Assembly: GCA_002749535.1 (NCBI GenBank)
Contig: MZZL01000396.1
Coordinates: forward strand, 62,637 to 86,781
Reading direction: 5' to 3'
Length of the DNA: 24,145 bases
Origin: Apophysomyces variabilis
Lineage: Eukaryota > Mucoromycota > Mucoromycetes > Mucorales > Mucoraceae
Part shown: piece after piece, positions 1-8,614 of the stretch
Layout of the letters: the number at the start of each line of letters is the position of its first letter
Numbering within the stretch: the stretch's first letter is position 1
Program-made: the position numbers and the translations under genes
The notes under the pieces: generated by a model
Database searches by the model: none
Told to the model about the DNA's origin: nothing
The model's input: the letters and a program-made list of their open reading frames with translations, nothing else

Positions 1-530
1 TTTTTAAAAGCTATGCTTCTTTAACCTTCAGTAATTAGGTAAGATAATATAAAACTAAGCATAAAGTTAGCTATTTGTTAGTACATTACGCTACATAGCT
101 CCAAGAAAATAAAAGTGTCTGTTTTTTTCCTATATATATGGCTAAAGAAGCGTCCTTGTATATGATAAAGAAGTGTATCTTAATGGATAAAATAATGTAC
201 ACAACGAAAAGAACATCCAATCGGATAGACTAGATAATAATCAGTAGCTCCAATAGAATGTATCGTTGTAGGCAAGTTAATCCAATAAAAAGTGCTTGAA
301 TAAAGGAATATGGTCGAATGAAACTAAAACGTTAGCCTCTAATGCATACTACTTGATCCAATAACATCAACGTAATGGTCTCTGTCATATAGCAGTTCAT
401 CCAATTGTTGAACTTGGGGGGGTAGAAAGGTGGTGGAAAAGGTGGTGGAAGGTACATTCCACAAACTTTTGAAGAGATTCCACCAAGTTTCTACCAATGG
501 TAGAATCTTTTTTTGACCGCAGTGCACATA
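1..530 (+). repeat. Left arm of the long inverted repeat
   Basis: This arm matches the reverse complement of 1995-2499 with scattered substitutions and small indels. Anchors include TAGCTCCAAGAAAATAAA near 96 and TATATATATGGCTAAAGAAG near 131. Near the inner end, TTCTACCAATGGTAGAA (489-505) is a perfect 7-bp-stem hairpin, followed by a T-rich run and GACCGCAGT. Confidence 0.8.
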
Positions 531-532
531 AT

Positions 533-577
533 AGGCCGAACCGGAAACAACCAGAATTGTGCTAAGAGCGCCCCACA
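533..577 (+). repeat. 45-bp motif shared in inverted orientation with 19095-19139
   Basis: The sequence starts AGGCCGAACCGG and ends GCGCCCCACA. Its reverse complement matches 19095-19139, including TTGTGCTA and CGCCCC, although the sequence right after it (579-870) matches the other locus in the direct orientation. It could be a terminal repeat or an inversion breakpoint. Confidence 0.55.
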
Positions 578-578
578 G

Positions 579-870
579 CCAAGAAGTTGACGGAGGTTAG
601 GTTGAAGATGTAGTAGAAACCCGCCAGTTACCGTGGTATGGACGTCGCCTTGGTTGTCCTAGGCAAAACAAAACCAAAAACTATTAATAATGTATTTCAG
701 CTCTCAAGGTATCGAGAATTGTAAACAGAAAATTTGTTATCGTATAAATCAATAAAGCGCAGTGACAGAAGTTCTACCACATCTTCGTCACCTACATCAA
801 CCTCTAGTTTGCCCAGTTTCCTCACTTTTTCTGAGGTATCCACACGATTGCAAATTTCCCGTGTTGTATC
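579..870 (-). pseudogene. Dispersed coding repeat, copy A (unknown protein)
   Basis: The minus strand reads an open frame from 870 to a TGA at 697-699, including VVELLSLRFIDLYDNKFSVY. A second locus at 19233-19382 encodes an alignable peptide (VAELPSLRFISLYNKK) with conserved acidic residues before it and a stop in the same place. Nucleotide similarity continues past the stop to about 579, including AATAAAGCGCAGTGA and TTACCGTGGTAT. Conservation at protein level between two otherwise diverged copies suggests a real, now broken gene or a transposon-borne fragment. I do not recognise the family. Confidence 0.5.
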
Positions 871-1354
871 ATATAAGACAACACATTAGACATTGCATGC
901 TTATACGTTTAGTGAGAGCATTTACATAATCATGAGACATAACCAATATAAATACATTGGACTCAGTATCAGAGGACTCTATTGTCCAATTTCCTCTCAA
1001 ACTCATTTCCCTCCTAACATATACCATAAATGACCTATATCTGTATAGACTAGGATACAGGTTCTATTTTACTCATCATTCCAAAGATATTCCGATGTCG
1101 CTACTCTGAATTTCTGCACAAACGTAAAAACATGCAAGCGGCGTTAGGAAGACGAAAGCTCTTAAAATCAAAGAATATAGTTTTGGTATGCTCTCCTTGC
1201 TTATCCCACCTGTAGATGCCAAGTTATCACTCTATAGCCAAAAATTGATAAACACTTGATTAGATATTAAAAGAGATAGAACAGGTGACAAGAAGATGAC
1301 ATGATAAATGAACCAGTGTTTATTTAATCCTTAGGTACGCTTGCAGCCATCATA
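871..1354. other. AT-rich interior of the palindrome, no gene seen
   Basis: I found no convincing reading frame, RNA gene or further repeat between the two coding remnants of the palindrome. Confidence 0.4.
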
Positions 1355-1909
1355 TCATTCGAATCTTCTAATCCAGCTGACATGCTCTCGCAAGCAAGAC
1401 CAACTTCGGGACGTGAACATGGCATGTTCAGTTTCACTTGTACGTTTCATAATTTCGACCTACATGCTAAGATTGTGTCAGATACGCTTTCCGTATCCAT
1501 GTCCAACCAATATGGCGAAATTTCTCCCAGTCAGGATCGGTGCTATAACGCAAAGGTTCCCCCCTTTTCCAAACTTTAGCTAAAATATGAATAGAGCTTC
1601 GGCCCCTCAACCATACCGATCGTAATTGCATGGGGTTGGTAAGGATGTCCTTGGCCTTTTAACGATACTTATGAATATTGCAAGCAGCGGAGTGTCCATA
1701 TTCTTATGATCTGCTGAGATTAAGCCCATTGTTATGTGTGTTTGTTCGCAAAGAACAAGGTCTTCCTTGGCTTGCCTCATGTGCTTAAAGGGCTGTTTAT
1801 AATCGACTTCTTCACTTACTGCTCTGTTCAAGCAACATATACAAAGAACAGGAAATAATGCTTTTCTATGACGCTGTGACCTTTCTGTCTTATTTCTTCC
1901 TATTTCCAC
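1355..1909 (-). pseudogene. Decayed coding region inside the palindrome (unknown protein)
   Basis: The minus strand has a 100-codon open frame (1909-1607). After a frame change, a second stretch from 1577 begins KVWKRGEPLRYSTDPDWEKF and continues to about 1480. After another frame change comes a stretch rich in Trp, Arg and Cys that stops at 1355-1357. The composition is protein-like and the breaks look like decay of one gene on one strand. No domain is recognised. It is probably cargo or the original gene of the palindromic element, but the three pieces could also be unrelated. Confidence 0.35.
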
Positions 1910-1994
1910 AGAGCTTCAAAGCTTCTCTTGCTTTATCTCTTGGCACAATGGGCATTCAATGACACAGATGAGACAACCAAGATATTCCATACTG

Positions 1995-2499
1995 CAGTCA
2001 AAAAGAAATTGTACTGGTAGTAAAAACTTAGTAGAATTTCAGATTGTAGCACCTTTCCACCACCTTCTCTACCCCCCCTCCCTCACGTTCAACAGTTGTA
2101 TGAAGTTCTATAAGTCAGAGAATATTACGTTGATGTTATTAAATTAAATAGTATACATTATAGACTAACATTTAGTTTTATTCAATTATATACCTTTCTT
2201 TAAGCACTTTTAATTCGATCAAGTTGTTTAAAAAGATACACTCTATTGGAGCTGGTGATTCTTATCTAATCTTTTTGATTGGAAGCTTTTTCCGTTACAT
2301 TCATCATTTTAGCCAATAAAATACACTTCTTTGGCACGTATAAGGACACTTCTTTAGCCATATATATAGAGAAAAACGAAAACTTTATTTTCTTGGAGCT
2401 ATATAATATGATGTACTAAAAAAATAGCTAGCTTTACGATCGCATTTATATATAATCTTACTTAATCACTGAAGGTCAAAAGAGCATAGTTTCTAAAAA
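1995..2499 (-). repeat. Right arm of the long inverted repeat
   Basis: This is the reverse complement of the left arm. It begins near CTGCAGTC, carries the GGTGGTGGAAAGG block (on the minus strand) near 2060, and ends at TAAAAA (2494-2499), which pairs with the first bases of the window. The arms have diverged by many substitutions, so the palindrome is old. Confidence 0.8.
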
Positions 2500-2787
2500 T
2501 GATAATCAGTAAAACATACTAAAAGCTGAAATATATTAACTACCTAAGCCAGCATAGAAATAATGAACAGAAGCATTATGTATAGGCCTACAAAAAGTTA
2601 CCTTTAAAAGTAATTAAGTTACAACATAAAAAAGTATCTGTACCACTAAAACGCTTGTCATACTTCTCTGTTTCCATTTTTAAAGAAAGGAAAGCTACTT
2701 TATACAACAAGCAAAAAGTTAAGATTAGTTATATTCAGGTCAGTCAATCAAAATACCTTAGTTAAAAGTAAGAAGCAGGCTTTCCTA
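2500..2787. other. Spacer, no gene seen
   Basis: AT-rich spacer between the palindrome and the CACTG element. It carries the left copy of the CTA target duplication at 2785-2787 and nothing else I can support. Confidence 0.5.
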
Positions 2788-2870
2788 CACTGCGCTCAAA
2801 AACGAGTTTTAGTAATTTTCTAGTATCCTAAAATGTCACTAGAATTTTTTGTCTGAGGTTTAATATAGCT

Positions 2871-3432
2871 GCATTTAAGGAACCTTTTATTAATTAGGGT
2901 AATTAATACTTGATCTACTTTTATTCCTTTAATGCGAGCTTCCTTTTAACAATGAGCTACTATACAAACTGCAATATAGCTTGCAAATGTTCTGTTTGCT
3001 CTACTGCAAATGAGCATGGCTTCGTGATGCAGACCATGCAGACTGTAAGACGGCATGAAGAAAATGACCGCTTGTGATCTTTCGAACATGGTAATGGCGA
3101 CACGTTTTAAATTAGCTATACTCATTGTTAAATTGCGATTAGCTGCTTCCTCACAAATGCGAGGCATTCCAGTACTGCCCCAGGAGATTGACATGGAAGT
3201 TGACTGTAAGATATGGTTTCCAAAATAATATTTTATTGACTGTGGATGCCTTAGTTTATTATAATGCAGAGGAAACAATAACTGAATCTGCTAAAAACTA
3301 ACTTCGCACCAAGTTGGGCTATGAAGCTGCGAAGCAGCCTTTGTACTAAAGCTAAGTTATAATTTATGACATTGCTATTGTATTTACCGAAATTTCAGGA
3401 TCCTGAGGCCCAGCTATTCTCCTGCTAACAGC
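2871..3432 (-). other. Interior of the CACTG element with an unrecognised 110-codon minus frame
   Basis: A minus-strand open frame runs 3278-2946 and includes ISWGSTGMPRICEEAANRN. It lies downstream of the coiled-coil fragment on the same strand, so it could be its C-terminal part after lost introns. I see no homology strong enough to prove that. A short hairpin, GCTGC-GAA-GCAGC, lies near 3325-3340. Confidence 0.25.
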
Positions 3433-3727
3433 TTAACTACCGGCACTAGTGCTCTGAGAAGCTGAGCTATGATCGCGTTGCATCTCACCAAGCAATGTGA
3501 TCTGACTATTGGTTTTCAACCAACATGTCGTGCAATCGTTCGGCATTCAGTTGCTATTGCTGGCTAAGCTCTCTCAGCTCATGTTCTACGTTGATCAGCT
3601 GGCGGCTGAGTGCGGCCAAGGTCAACTGTTCACCAGTTATAGGGACAGGCGACGACAGTTGGGCTCCTGTTTGCACTTCTCTGGCAGCACAGCATTCAGT
3701 AAAACGTTGGTTACAGGATTGAGACAT
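3433..3727 (-). pseudogene. N-terminal fragment of a coiled-coil protein (probable CACTA accessory ORF)
   Basis: The minus strand starts at ATG 3727 with MSQSCNQRF and continues through GEQLTLAALSRQLINVEHEL, a Leu/Glu-rich stretch that should form a coiled coil. In-frame TAG codons follow (after SQQ and after VENQ), and a frame shift leads to a Ser-rich end at about 3433. The same N-terminus, with matching ATG, occurs at 8669-8824, so the start is supported by conservation. By position (transcribed towards the left end) and by the coil, it resembles the accessory gene of the CACTA element at 10820-17300. That link is inference. Confidence 0.5.
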
Positions 3728-4559
3728 TTACTAGAATTGAATATGATTGAATGTGCGCACTTTACAATGAAGTTTTTATCTTCTCATTTCAATAGTATGT
3801 CAGGGGTACGTTGCCCTTACATACTTCACTAATAAAAGCACAAATAATAAAGTTAGGGAAGCTTTTCTTTCTTTTCACTTTCTCTTCGATTTTTGCTTTC
3901 TTTTCCTTTACAATCTATGCAGCACGTTATAGATATTGTTGTAAGGTAGTTTCAATATTGTGAAGGGCTCATTGATAATGGCGCACTTAGACATGCTGAA
4001 TTCCCTTACGCATCAGTAAATGAGGGTATATACTTCAGCTTATTCTTAGTAACGCGTTGAAGTTACATTTCACTTTAGGTTTTTCTCCCTCTTAACTTCT
4101 CTACAGTTTAGGTCAACCATGGCATAGTCATTGTTCGTTCTCTGAACAAAGCATCTATCAAATGTGCTATTCGATTTTATTGAACAGGCAATGCAGCACT
4201 CCTTGAAAATTTTTGTAGGTATTAATTATACGATTAGTTAAATTAATGCTGCTAATTCATATATCTCATTTCCATTGCGGTCGTGCTTTTGTAGTATATG
4301 TAATCATTCATTGTAAAACAGCTTTAATGATACAGCTTTTAAACGACGTTTAAATTTTGGTAAGCCTAATTATTTGCTTTTTATATATAGCTACAACATA
4401 AAGATGAGTCAGCTTTCATTTGTATTGTTAAAGGATCGATAGAAAGATAAGCAAATGCAGGAGTAGTTTCTATTGGAATATGCACTAAAATAAAAGATTT
4501 GTGAGAGACAGCTAATGATATAATGTATGATTAGATTAAAGATATGAATAAAGTTCATA
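3728..4559. other. AT-rich interior of the CACTG element, no gene seen
   Basis: This long AT-rich region lies between the start of the coiled-coil frame and the right subterminal array. I found no convincing reading frame. It would include the 5' flank of that gene. Confidence 0.45.
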
Positions 4560-4991
4560 TTTTAGTGACATTTTGCTGTCTTTTTTATTGATTTTTTTGA
4601 CCGGCAGAAAAGTACCTAAAACATATGTTTTAGTAATATTCTAGTGTCTTTTTAGTGGGACTTTTGACTGGCAAAAAAGTACCTAAAATAAATGTTTTAG
4701 TGATGTTCTAGTGATGTTCTAGTGATGTTCTAGTATCTTTTTAGGAGACTTTTGACCGGTACAAAAGTACCTAAAATAAATGTTTTAGTAACATTCTAGT
4801 GTTTTTTTAGTGTCTTTTTAAGCAGATGAAAAAGTTACTAAAACAAATGTTCTAGTATACTAGAATATGCCTTTTAGGATCCTAAAACAAAAGTTTTAGT
4901 ATTCCTAAAATGTTACTAAAATGTACCTAAAACATCAAATTTTAGTAGCATTTTAGTAACATTATAGTTTACTAAAACAGAGTGTTCTATC
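4560..4991. repeat. Subterminal repeat array of the CACTG element
   Basis: Degenerate units of about 70 bp combine GACCGGCA, AAAAGTACCTAAAA, TGTTTTAGTA and ATTCTAGTGTC. At least three occur in direct order, followed by inverted short motifs (ACTAAAA against TTTTAGT). At 4700-4732 an 11-bp unit, GTGATGTTCTA, is repeated three times. In CACTA elements such arrays bind the accessory transposition protein. Confidence 0.75.
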
Positions 4992-5042
4992 CAGTGCTAT
5001 AATATACTGATCATGCCGGCTATCAAAACAAAAAAAAACAAG

Positions 5043-6700
5043 TAGTGTTCCGCAAAAGAACCGAAGAACCGAAGCCATTTTTTACTTAGACTAATTAACA
5101 CAATTCTGAATCAGATCTAGTTTATTCAAAAGAAAAGGATGACTAAAATTCTAAAAGCATTAACTGTTTTATAACATGTAGGTCTAGTCGATTACGTGTG
5201 TAGGGAAGTAAAAGGCCCGATGCTTTTCAGCATGGTTCAGATGGCGTTGACGTTGCTGGAACAGCTAAATATTGTGCCACCATGTTAGCAAGATTTGGCC
5301 ATCGATGCGACTGCATCTGCCAGTATACCAATTGCAAGGCTTTGATACCTCCTGTAGTGGGAGCGCAGATTTTCTCTGAAGTGTAATCAGCTAGCTCGTC
5401 TGACGTATTCGGCATTCCGTACAAGTCATAAAGCTCCTTCATCTTTTCATCAACCACAGCTTCGGCCTCTCCTCTTTTTGGAAAACTGGACCAAGTGTCC
5501 TTCACCATGTTCTGGCTAAGGACCTGCCATTCTTCCTCCCAACCACTTCGATACTACCATGAGAACTTCATACGTAGGTCCATTGCGGTGGCAACTGCGT
5601 AGACGTGCGTATTATCCGTTTTGCAGTAATACTTTTGCAGCTTTTTTAATCCAATCCCGGCAGCGTTTCGCAATTCTATATAGTTTTGAGTATCAGCTGC
5701 AAAATCTTCCAGCGAGTCCATGAACTTATTGTAAAATAAGATGCTTGTATTGATTGTCGCGTGGGATTTGCTTGCAGAGAGACGTTCGGTCACGACATCA
5801 AACATATGGAGTAGATTCTTCACTTGATCAATGCATGTCCACTCGTGGTCCGTAAGTTTATAGTGATTCAGCTCTGGAAAACTGGCACACATTGCCATGT
5901 AAGCATCCTTCAAAACTATCGCACGAGCAAGCATTTGGAACGTCGAATTTCAACGGGTACGAACATCGCTTTTAAGTATGAGGTCGGGGCACTTTTCGTT
6001 TAATTGAATACGCTTGAATTTTTCAATCCGTTGGGGTGAGGATCTGGTAAGTAGTTATTTAGCAAAGACGAAAAATGAATGCGCGTTTGTACCTTCTCTT
6101 GTTAATGCCTTTTTGCAGTTTAATAATGACATTTGTCTCCATGGATTCGCGTTCATTATCTAGTTCGTCCCCAGTTTCTGGTGCTTGTGCTGACAGGCCG
6201 ATTTTCAGTATGTCTTGGACAGCCAAGTTGATAATATGACCCAAGCAAGGTATATGATACAACTCTGCTCGGAATGGCTAGTTTTGCAAGTGATTATAAG
6301 TATACAGGAATTCTATGATTAATTTATTTACCCATCCATTTTCTATAGCGCGTGTTTCTATGACCTGTGTCACATTTAGCATGTTTGACGCATTATCGCT
6401 GGTTATAGTAAAGAGTTTTTCGCACAGATCAAACTCTCCAAGGATTGTTAAGAATACTTCCGCCAGATTTTCTCCAGTATGTGGACCGTTCAAAGGCTCA
6501 AAGCCCAACCGTAATTTTTGCACCGTCCAAGTTGATGTGGAAATCCGATGACTTGTGACCCCAAGGAATTCTTGATGGAAAGGACTTGTCCAAGAGTCAA
6601 TGGCACAGGATAGCATTGGTCCTACCAGTAGAGAACATGCTTCCAAGTCAAGGCTGTATATCGTTAGGATGATATGTCAACAACGCTGTGAAAGTAACTT
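5043..6700 (-). pseudogene. hAT-family transposase, broken and lacking its N-terminus
   Basis: Minus-strand pieces follow the order of a hAT transposase. First is the RNase H-like core with AIDSWTSPFHQEFLGVTSH and then ITSDNASNM. Next is LYHIPCLGHIINLAVQDIL, then the DVRTR-x-NSTFQML signature, then the C-terminal dimerisation region WPNLANMVAQYLAVPATST, and a tail ending at TAG 5143-5145. Lesions are TAG at 6278-6280, a frameshift near 6036-6060, TGA at 5950-5952 where the family has Trp, TAG at 5554-5556 and TGA at 5227-5229. No BED zinc finger is visible upstream. TAGTG at 5043 is the probable element end, because it coincides with the end of similarity to the copy at 8158 and fits the hAT terminal pattern. 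The opposite end was not found. Confidence 0.85.
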
Positions 6701-7226
6701 TGCCAATGAAAAAGTACCAAAACACCATGGAGTGAAAATAGAGTACAAAAAAATTTTTGTGAAAGAAAGCCATACTAGAAGCGTGCGATAAAAAAATAAT
6801 TTATGCAGTTCCTGGGAATTGTGCATGCTCTGTTTTTGCTATGCTAAGTTTTTAATGTATATCAGCTGCATTAACAGCGATTTGGGAAAGAGAAAAATGT
6901 GATAATGACAGAAATTCTACCCATGGGTGGAAAGGTAGTAGAATCGCTCTTCAACCGCAGATAATTGTCTGCTGACATGTCACAATAAGAAGTTTTGCGT
7001 AATCGAACTTTGCTGGCCCTCTCAAGTTTGCAGCTAAACAGGATTTATAACACTTTTGGCAGCCCTTTGAATAAGGTTATACATGAAAGAAGAAAGGAAA
7101 GAAGACAGACGAGGGGTCAAAATGGATGGAAAGGGGAGTGTCGGGATATTTGACGATGTACGATAGGAGGTCAAAGAGCAGAAAAATCTGAAAAGGGTTA
7201 TAATAATCAAGAGAAACCCCAATTGT
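6701..7226. other. Intergenic region between the hAT remnant and the secreted-protein gene
   Basis: I see no gene. At about 6909-6960, ATTCTACC...GGTAGTAGAAT followed by TTCAACCGCAG resembles the inner end of the palindrome arms (hairpin plus GACCGCAG near 489-523), so a degenerate fragment of that repeat may be present. The side nearest 7226 is the 3' flank of the minus-strand gene. Confidence 0.4.
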
Positions 7227-7550
7227 TCAAGGTAATGGAATCTTGGAACAAGAGGGCTGAGGGTCTCGTCCCCTGTAGCCGCCCAAGAATCTAACACAAG
7301 CATCGTATTTGCATCTATCGCGACAGCTCCCAGAGTAGAATCTGTTGCATGTTCCTTTGCAACTCACGCATACTCTTTGTCCAATGGGATAACGTATACC
7401 TGCCGTGTCCAACCGTTTTATCATGGCCCCCAGAGGTATCTCGCACTGTTGTCTGCGTAGTAGATTATCCCTTTCCATATCGCGAAGCGCCATTGGCTCG
7501 GCTGCAACCAGAGCGCACAACACGAGTATGATAAGAGCATGAAATTTCAT
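7227..7550 (-). CDS. Small secreted cysteine-rich cationic protein
   Basis: The product is 107 residues. Residues 1-17 form a signal peptide (MKFHALIILVLCALVAA). A short acidic/basic pro-region ends with the dibasic pair R32-R33, a likely Kex2 site, leaving a mature peptide of about 74 residues beginning QQC. The mature part has eight cysteines (36, 61, 64, 68, 76, 80, 85, 101), enough for four disulfides, and about eight net positive charges. The start is supported because the predicted leader exon and the 18 bases before this ATG contain no other ATG. Length, processing and charge are like fungal secreted cysteine-rich or antimicrobial-type peptides. I recognise no named family, and function is not established. 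Confidence 0.75.
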   Translation of the reverse strand: MKFHALIILVLCALVAAEPMALRDMERDNLLRRQQCEIPLGAMIKRLDTAGIRYPIGQRVCVSCKGTCNRFYSGSCRDRCKYDACVRFLGGYRGRDPQPSCSKIPLP

Positions 7551-7568
7551 GTTGGCTAAATTTTCAGT

Positions 7569-7655
7569 CTATGTTGTAACAGTTAGTCTGTGAATAATCC
7601 AAGCACTACTCGATTATGGGATAGGTCAATGCGTCAAATAATGGCACCTCCTTAC
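7569..7655 (-). other. 5'UTR intron of the secreted cysteine-rich protein gene
   Basis: On the minus strand the donor is AGAAG|GTAAGG (7655), with branch site ACTAAC and acceptor ACATAG (7569). The intron is 87 bp. The exon upstream (7656 to about 7785) has no ATG on the minus strand, so it is a leader exon. Confidence 0.6.
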
Positions 7656-7810
7656 CTTCTAGTAGACTTCCACTATTATGGTCTGGATGAGTGTAAGTTC
7701 ACACAAAGGTTTTGTTAGCACTGTTCTAAGGCTGATGTCTTCAAAGAAGGACAAGTTGATTTTCGAAGAAAGATCGGACGAGTGCTGCTAACTGTCCCAA
7801 GCAGTTATTC

Positions 7811-7820
7811 CCTTATAAAT
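7811..7820 (-). promoter_or_regulatory. TATA box of the secreted cysteine-rich protein gene
   Basis: The minus strand reads ATTTATAAGG, about 155 bp upstream of the leader-intron donor. A transcription start about 30 bp downstream would give a leader exon of about 130 nt. Confidence 0.45.
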
Positions 7821-8157
7821 GTTGCAAATCAAAGTTTGTTTATCCGCTGAAGTCTTGTTCCCTTGCTCGTGTGGATAGTGTTTCTGACGCCCTGTGTATG
7901 GCTTTCATCTTTGGCTATTATGCCTATTTCCTTTTTAATTGTTTATGCCTAGTACATCTCTCTCACTACCAATCCAACTTGTTTTCTTTCTTTTATTTGT
8001 TGGACTGTTTCGCTGTTCAAGCAATCTGTAGGTCTCTACTCTATTTAGTTTCCACTTTTTTTTGTATTTGTACCTGCTTTTGCATGATGCGTATTTTTTT
8101 TTCGTAACCTAACTCTAAATAATTCCCAGGCCACTTTTTCTTTTCACCCGTCGTACA
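7821..8157. other. Promoter-side spacer, no gene seen
   Basis: This T-rich region has a low-complexity hydrophobic frame on the plus strand that I do not accept as a gene. It lies between the TATA box and the second hAT fragment. Confidence 0.4.
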
Positions 8158-8420
8158 TAGTGTCACACAAGAGAACGGAAAACCGACGTTAGTTTCACTC
8201 GGAGTAATTAGTACAATCTTAAAACAGATATAGTTTATTAAATAGCAAAGGCCAATTCTAAAAGCATCAATTGTGTTATGAAATATAGGTCTTGTCAATT
8301 ACATGCGTACGGTAAGTAAGATCCGTCATGCTGAGTTGGTAATGACGTTGCTGAAACGACTAAGTACTGTGCTGCCATGTCAGCAAAGTTTTGCCATGCA
8401 TGCGACTGCATCTACCGTTC
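8158..8420 (-). pseudogene. Second hAT transposase fragment (C-terminal tail and 3' end)
   Basis: The minus strand encodes HAWQNFADMAAQYLVVSATS, which aligns with the dimerisation region of the hAT copy at 5143-6700, and then a decayed tail including ITQLMLLEL. Similarity continues through the 3' flank to TAGTG at 8158-8162, matching TAGTG at 5043. The two copies share blocks such as GATGCGACTGCATCT but differ at many sites, so they are old paralogous insertions, not a recent duplication. Similarity stops abruptly near 8420. Confidence 0.75.
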
Positions 8421-8614
8421 TAGCACGTATCACTTTTTGCGAACGTTTGTATACAAATAGGCATTGACCAAACGCCTACTCAATCTGCCCTCGGAAGGAT
8501 CGATAACCACAAAAGAAATTTGTTTATTTGTAGTGTCAACTGATATATTCAGAAATGGCAGGTGAAAATACAAGTCCTTTTTAAATGCAGAAGAACTATT
8601 ATGTTTACAAGTTT

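Larger units (their letters stand above)
1..2499. mobile_element. Long-terminal-inverted-repeat element (palindrome) with decayed internal coding DNA
   Basis: Two diverged arms of about 0.5 kb (1-530 and 1995-2499) face each other around about 1.46 kb of unique sequence. The interior holds minus-strand coding remnants at 697-870 and 1355-1909. The left arm begins at the first base of the window, so the element may extend further left and no target-site duplication can be tested. Long inverted arms around captured or decayed coding sequence fit a MULE-like or foldback DNA transposon, but no transposase was recognised, so the superfamily is unassigned. Confidence 0.6.
2788..4996. mobile_element. 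CACTA-superfamily element with CACTG termini, probably non-autonomous
   Basis: The left end is CACTG (2788-2792) and the right end CAGTG (4992-4996), flanked by CTA on both sides (2785-2787 and 4997-4999). That 3-bp duplication is diagnostic of CACTA/EnSpm transposition. Behind each terminal CACTG there are 14 weakly similar bases and then TTTTAGTAA. Subterminal repeats built on TTTTAGTA and TTCTAGTG are sparse on the left (about 2808-2870) and dense on the right (4560-4991). Inside is one decayed reading frame on the minus strand and no visible Tnp2 transposase. The element is about 2.2 kb, so it probably relied on a transposase supplied elsewhere. Confidence 0.8.

Noticed and set aside
3509..3832. 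107-codon plus-strand frame
   Set aside because: It is antisense to the coiled-coil fragment, which is supported by a paralogue at 8669-8824.
4560..4991. CRISPR-like or satellite array
   Set aside because: The units are degenerate, partly inverted, have no unique spacers and end at a CAGTG transposon terminus, so they are CACTA subterminal repeats.
6600..6791. Plus-strand frames over the hAT remnant (for example 6315-6551)
   Set aside because: They are opposite-strand shadows of the hAT transposase, whose family motifs are on the minus strand.
7871..8107. Hydrophobic plus-strand frame with many Phe, Leu and Cys
   Set aside because: It arises from a T-rich stretch, has no ATG start of its own and overlaps the promoter side of the secreted-protein gene.
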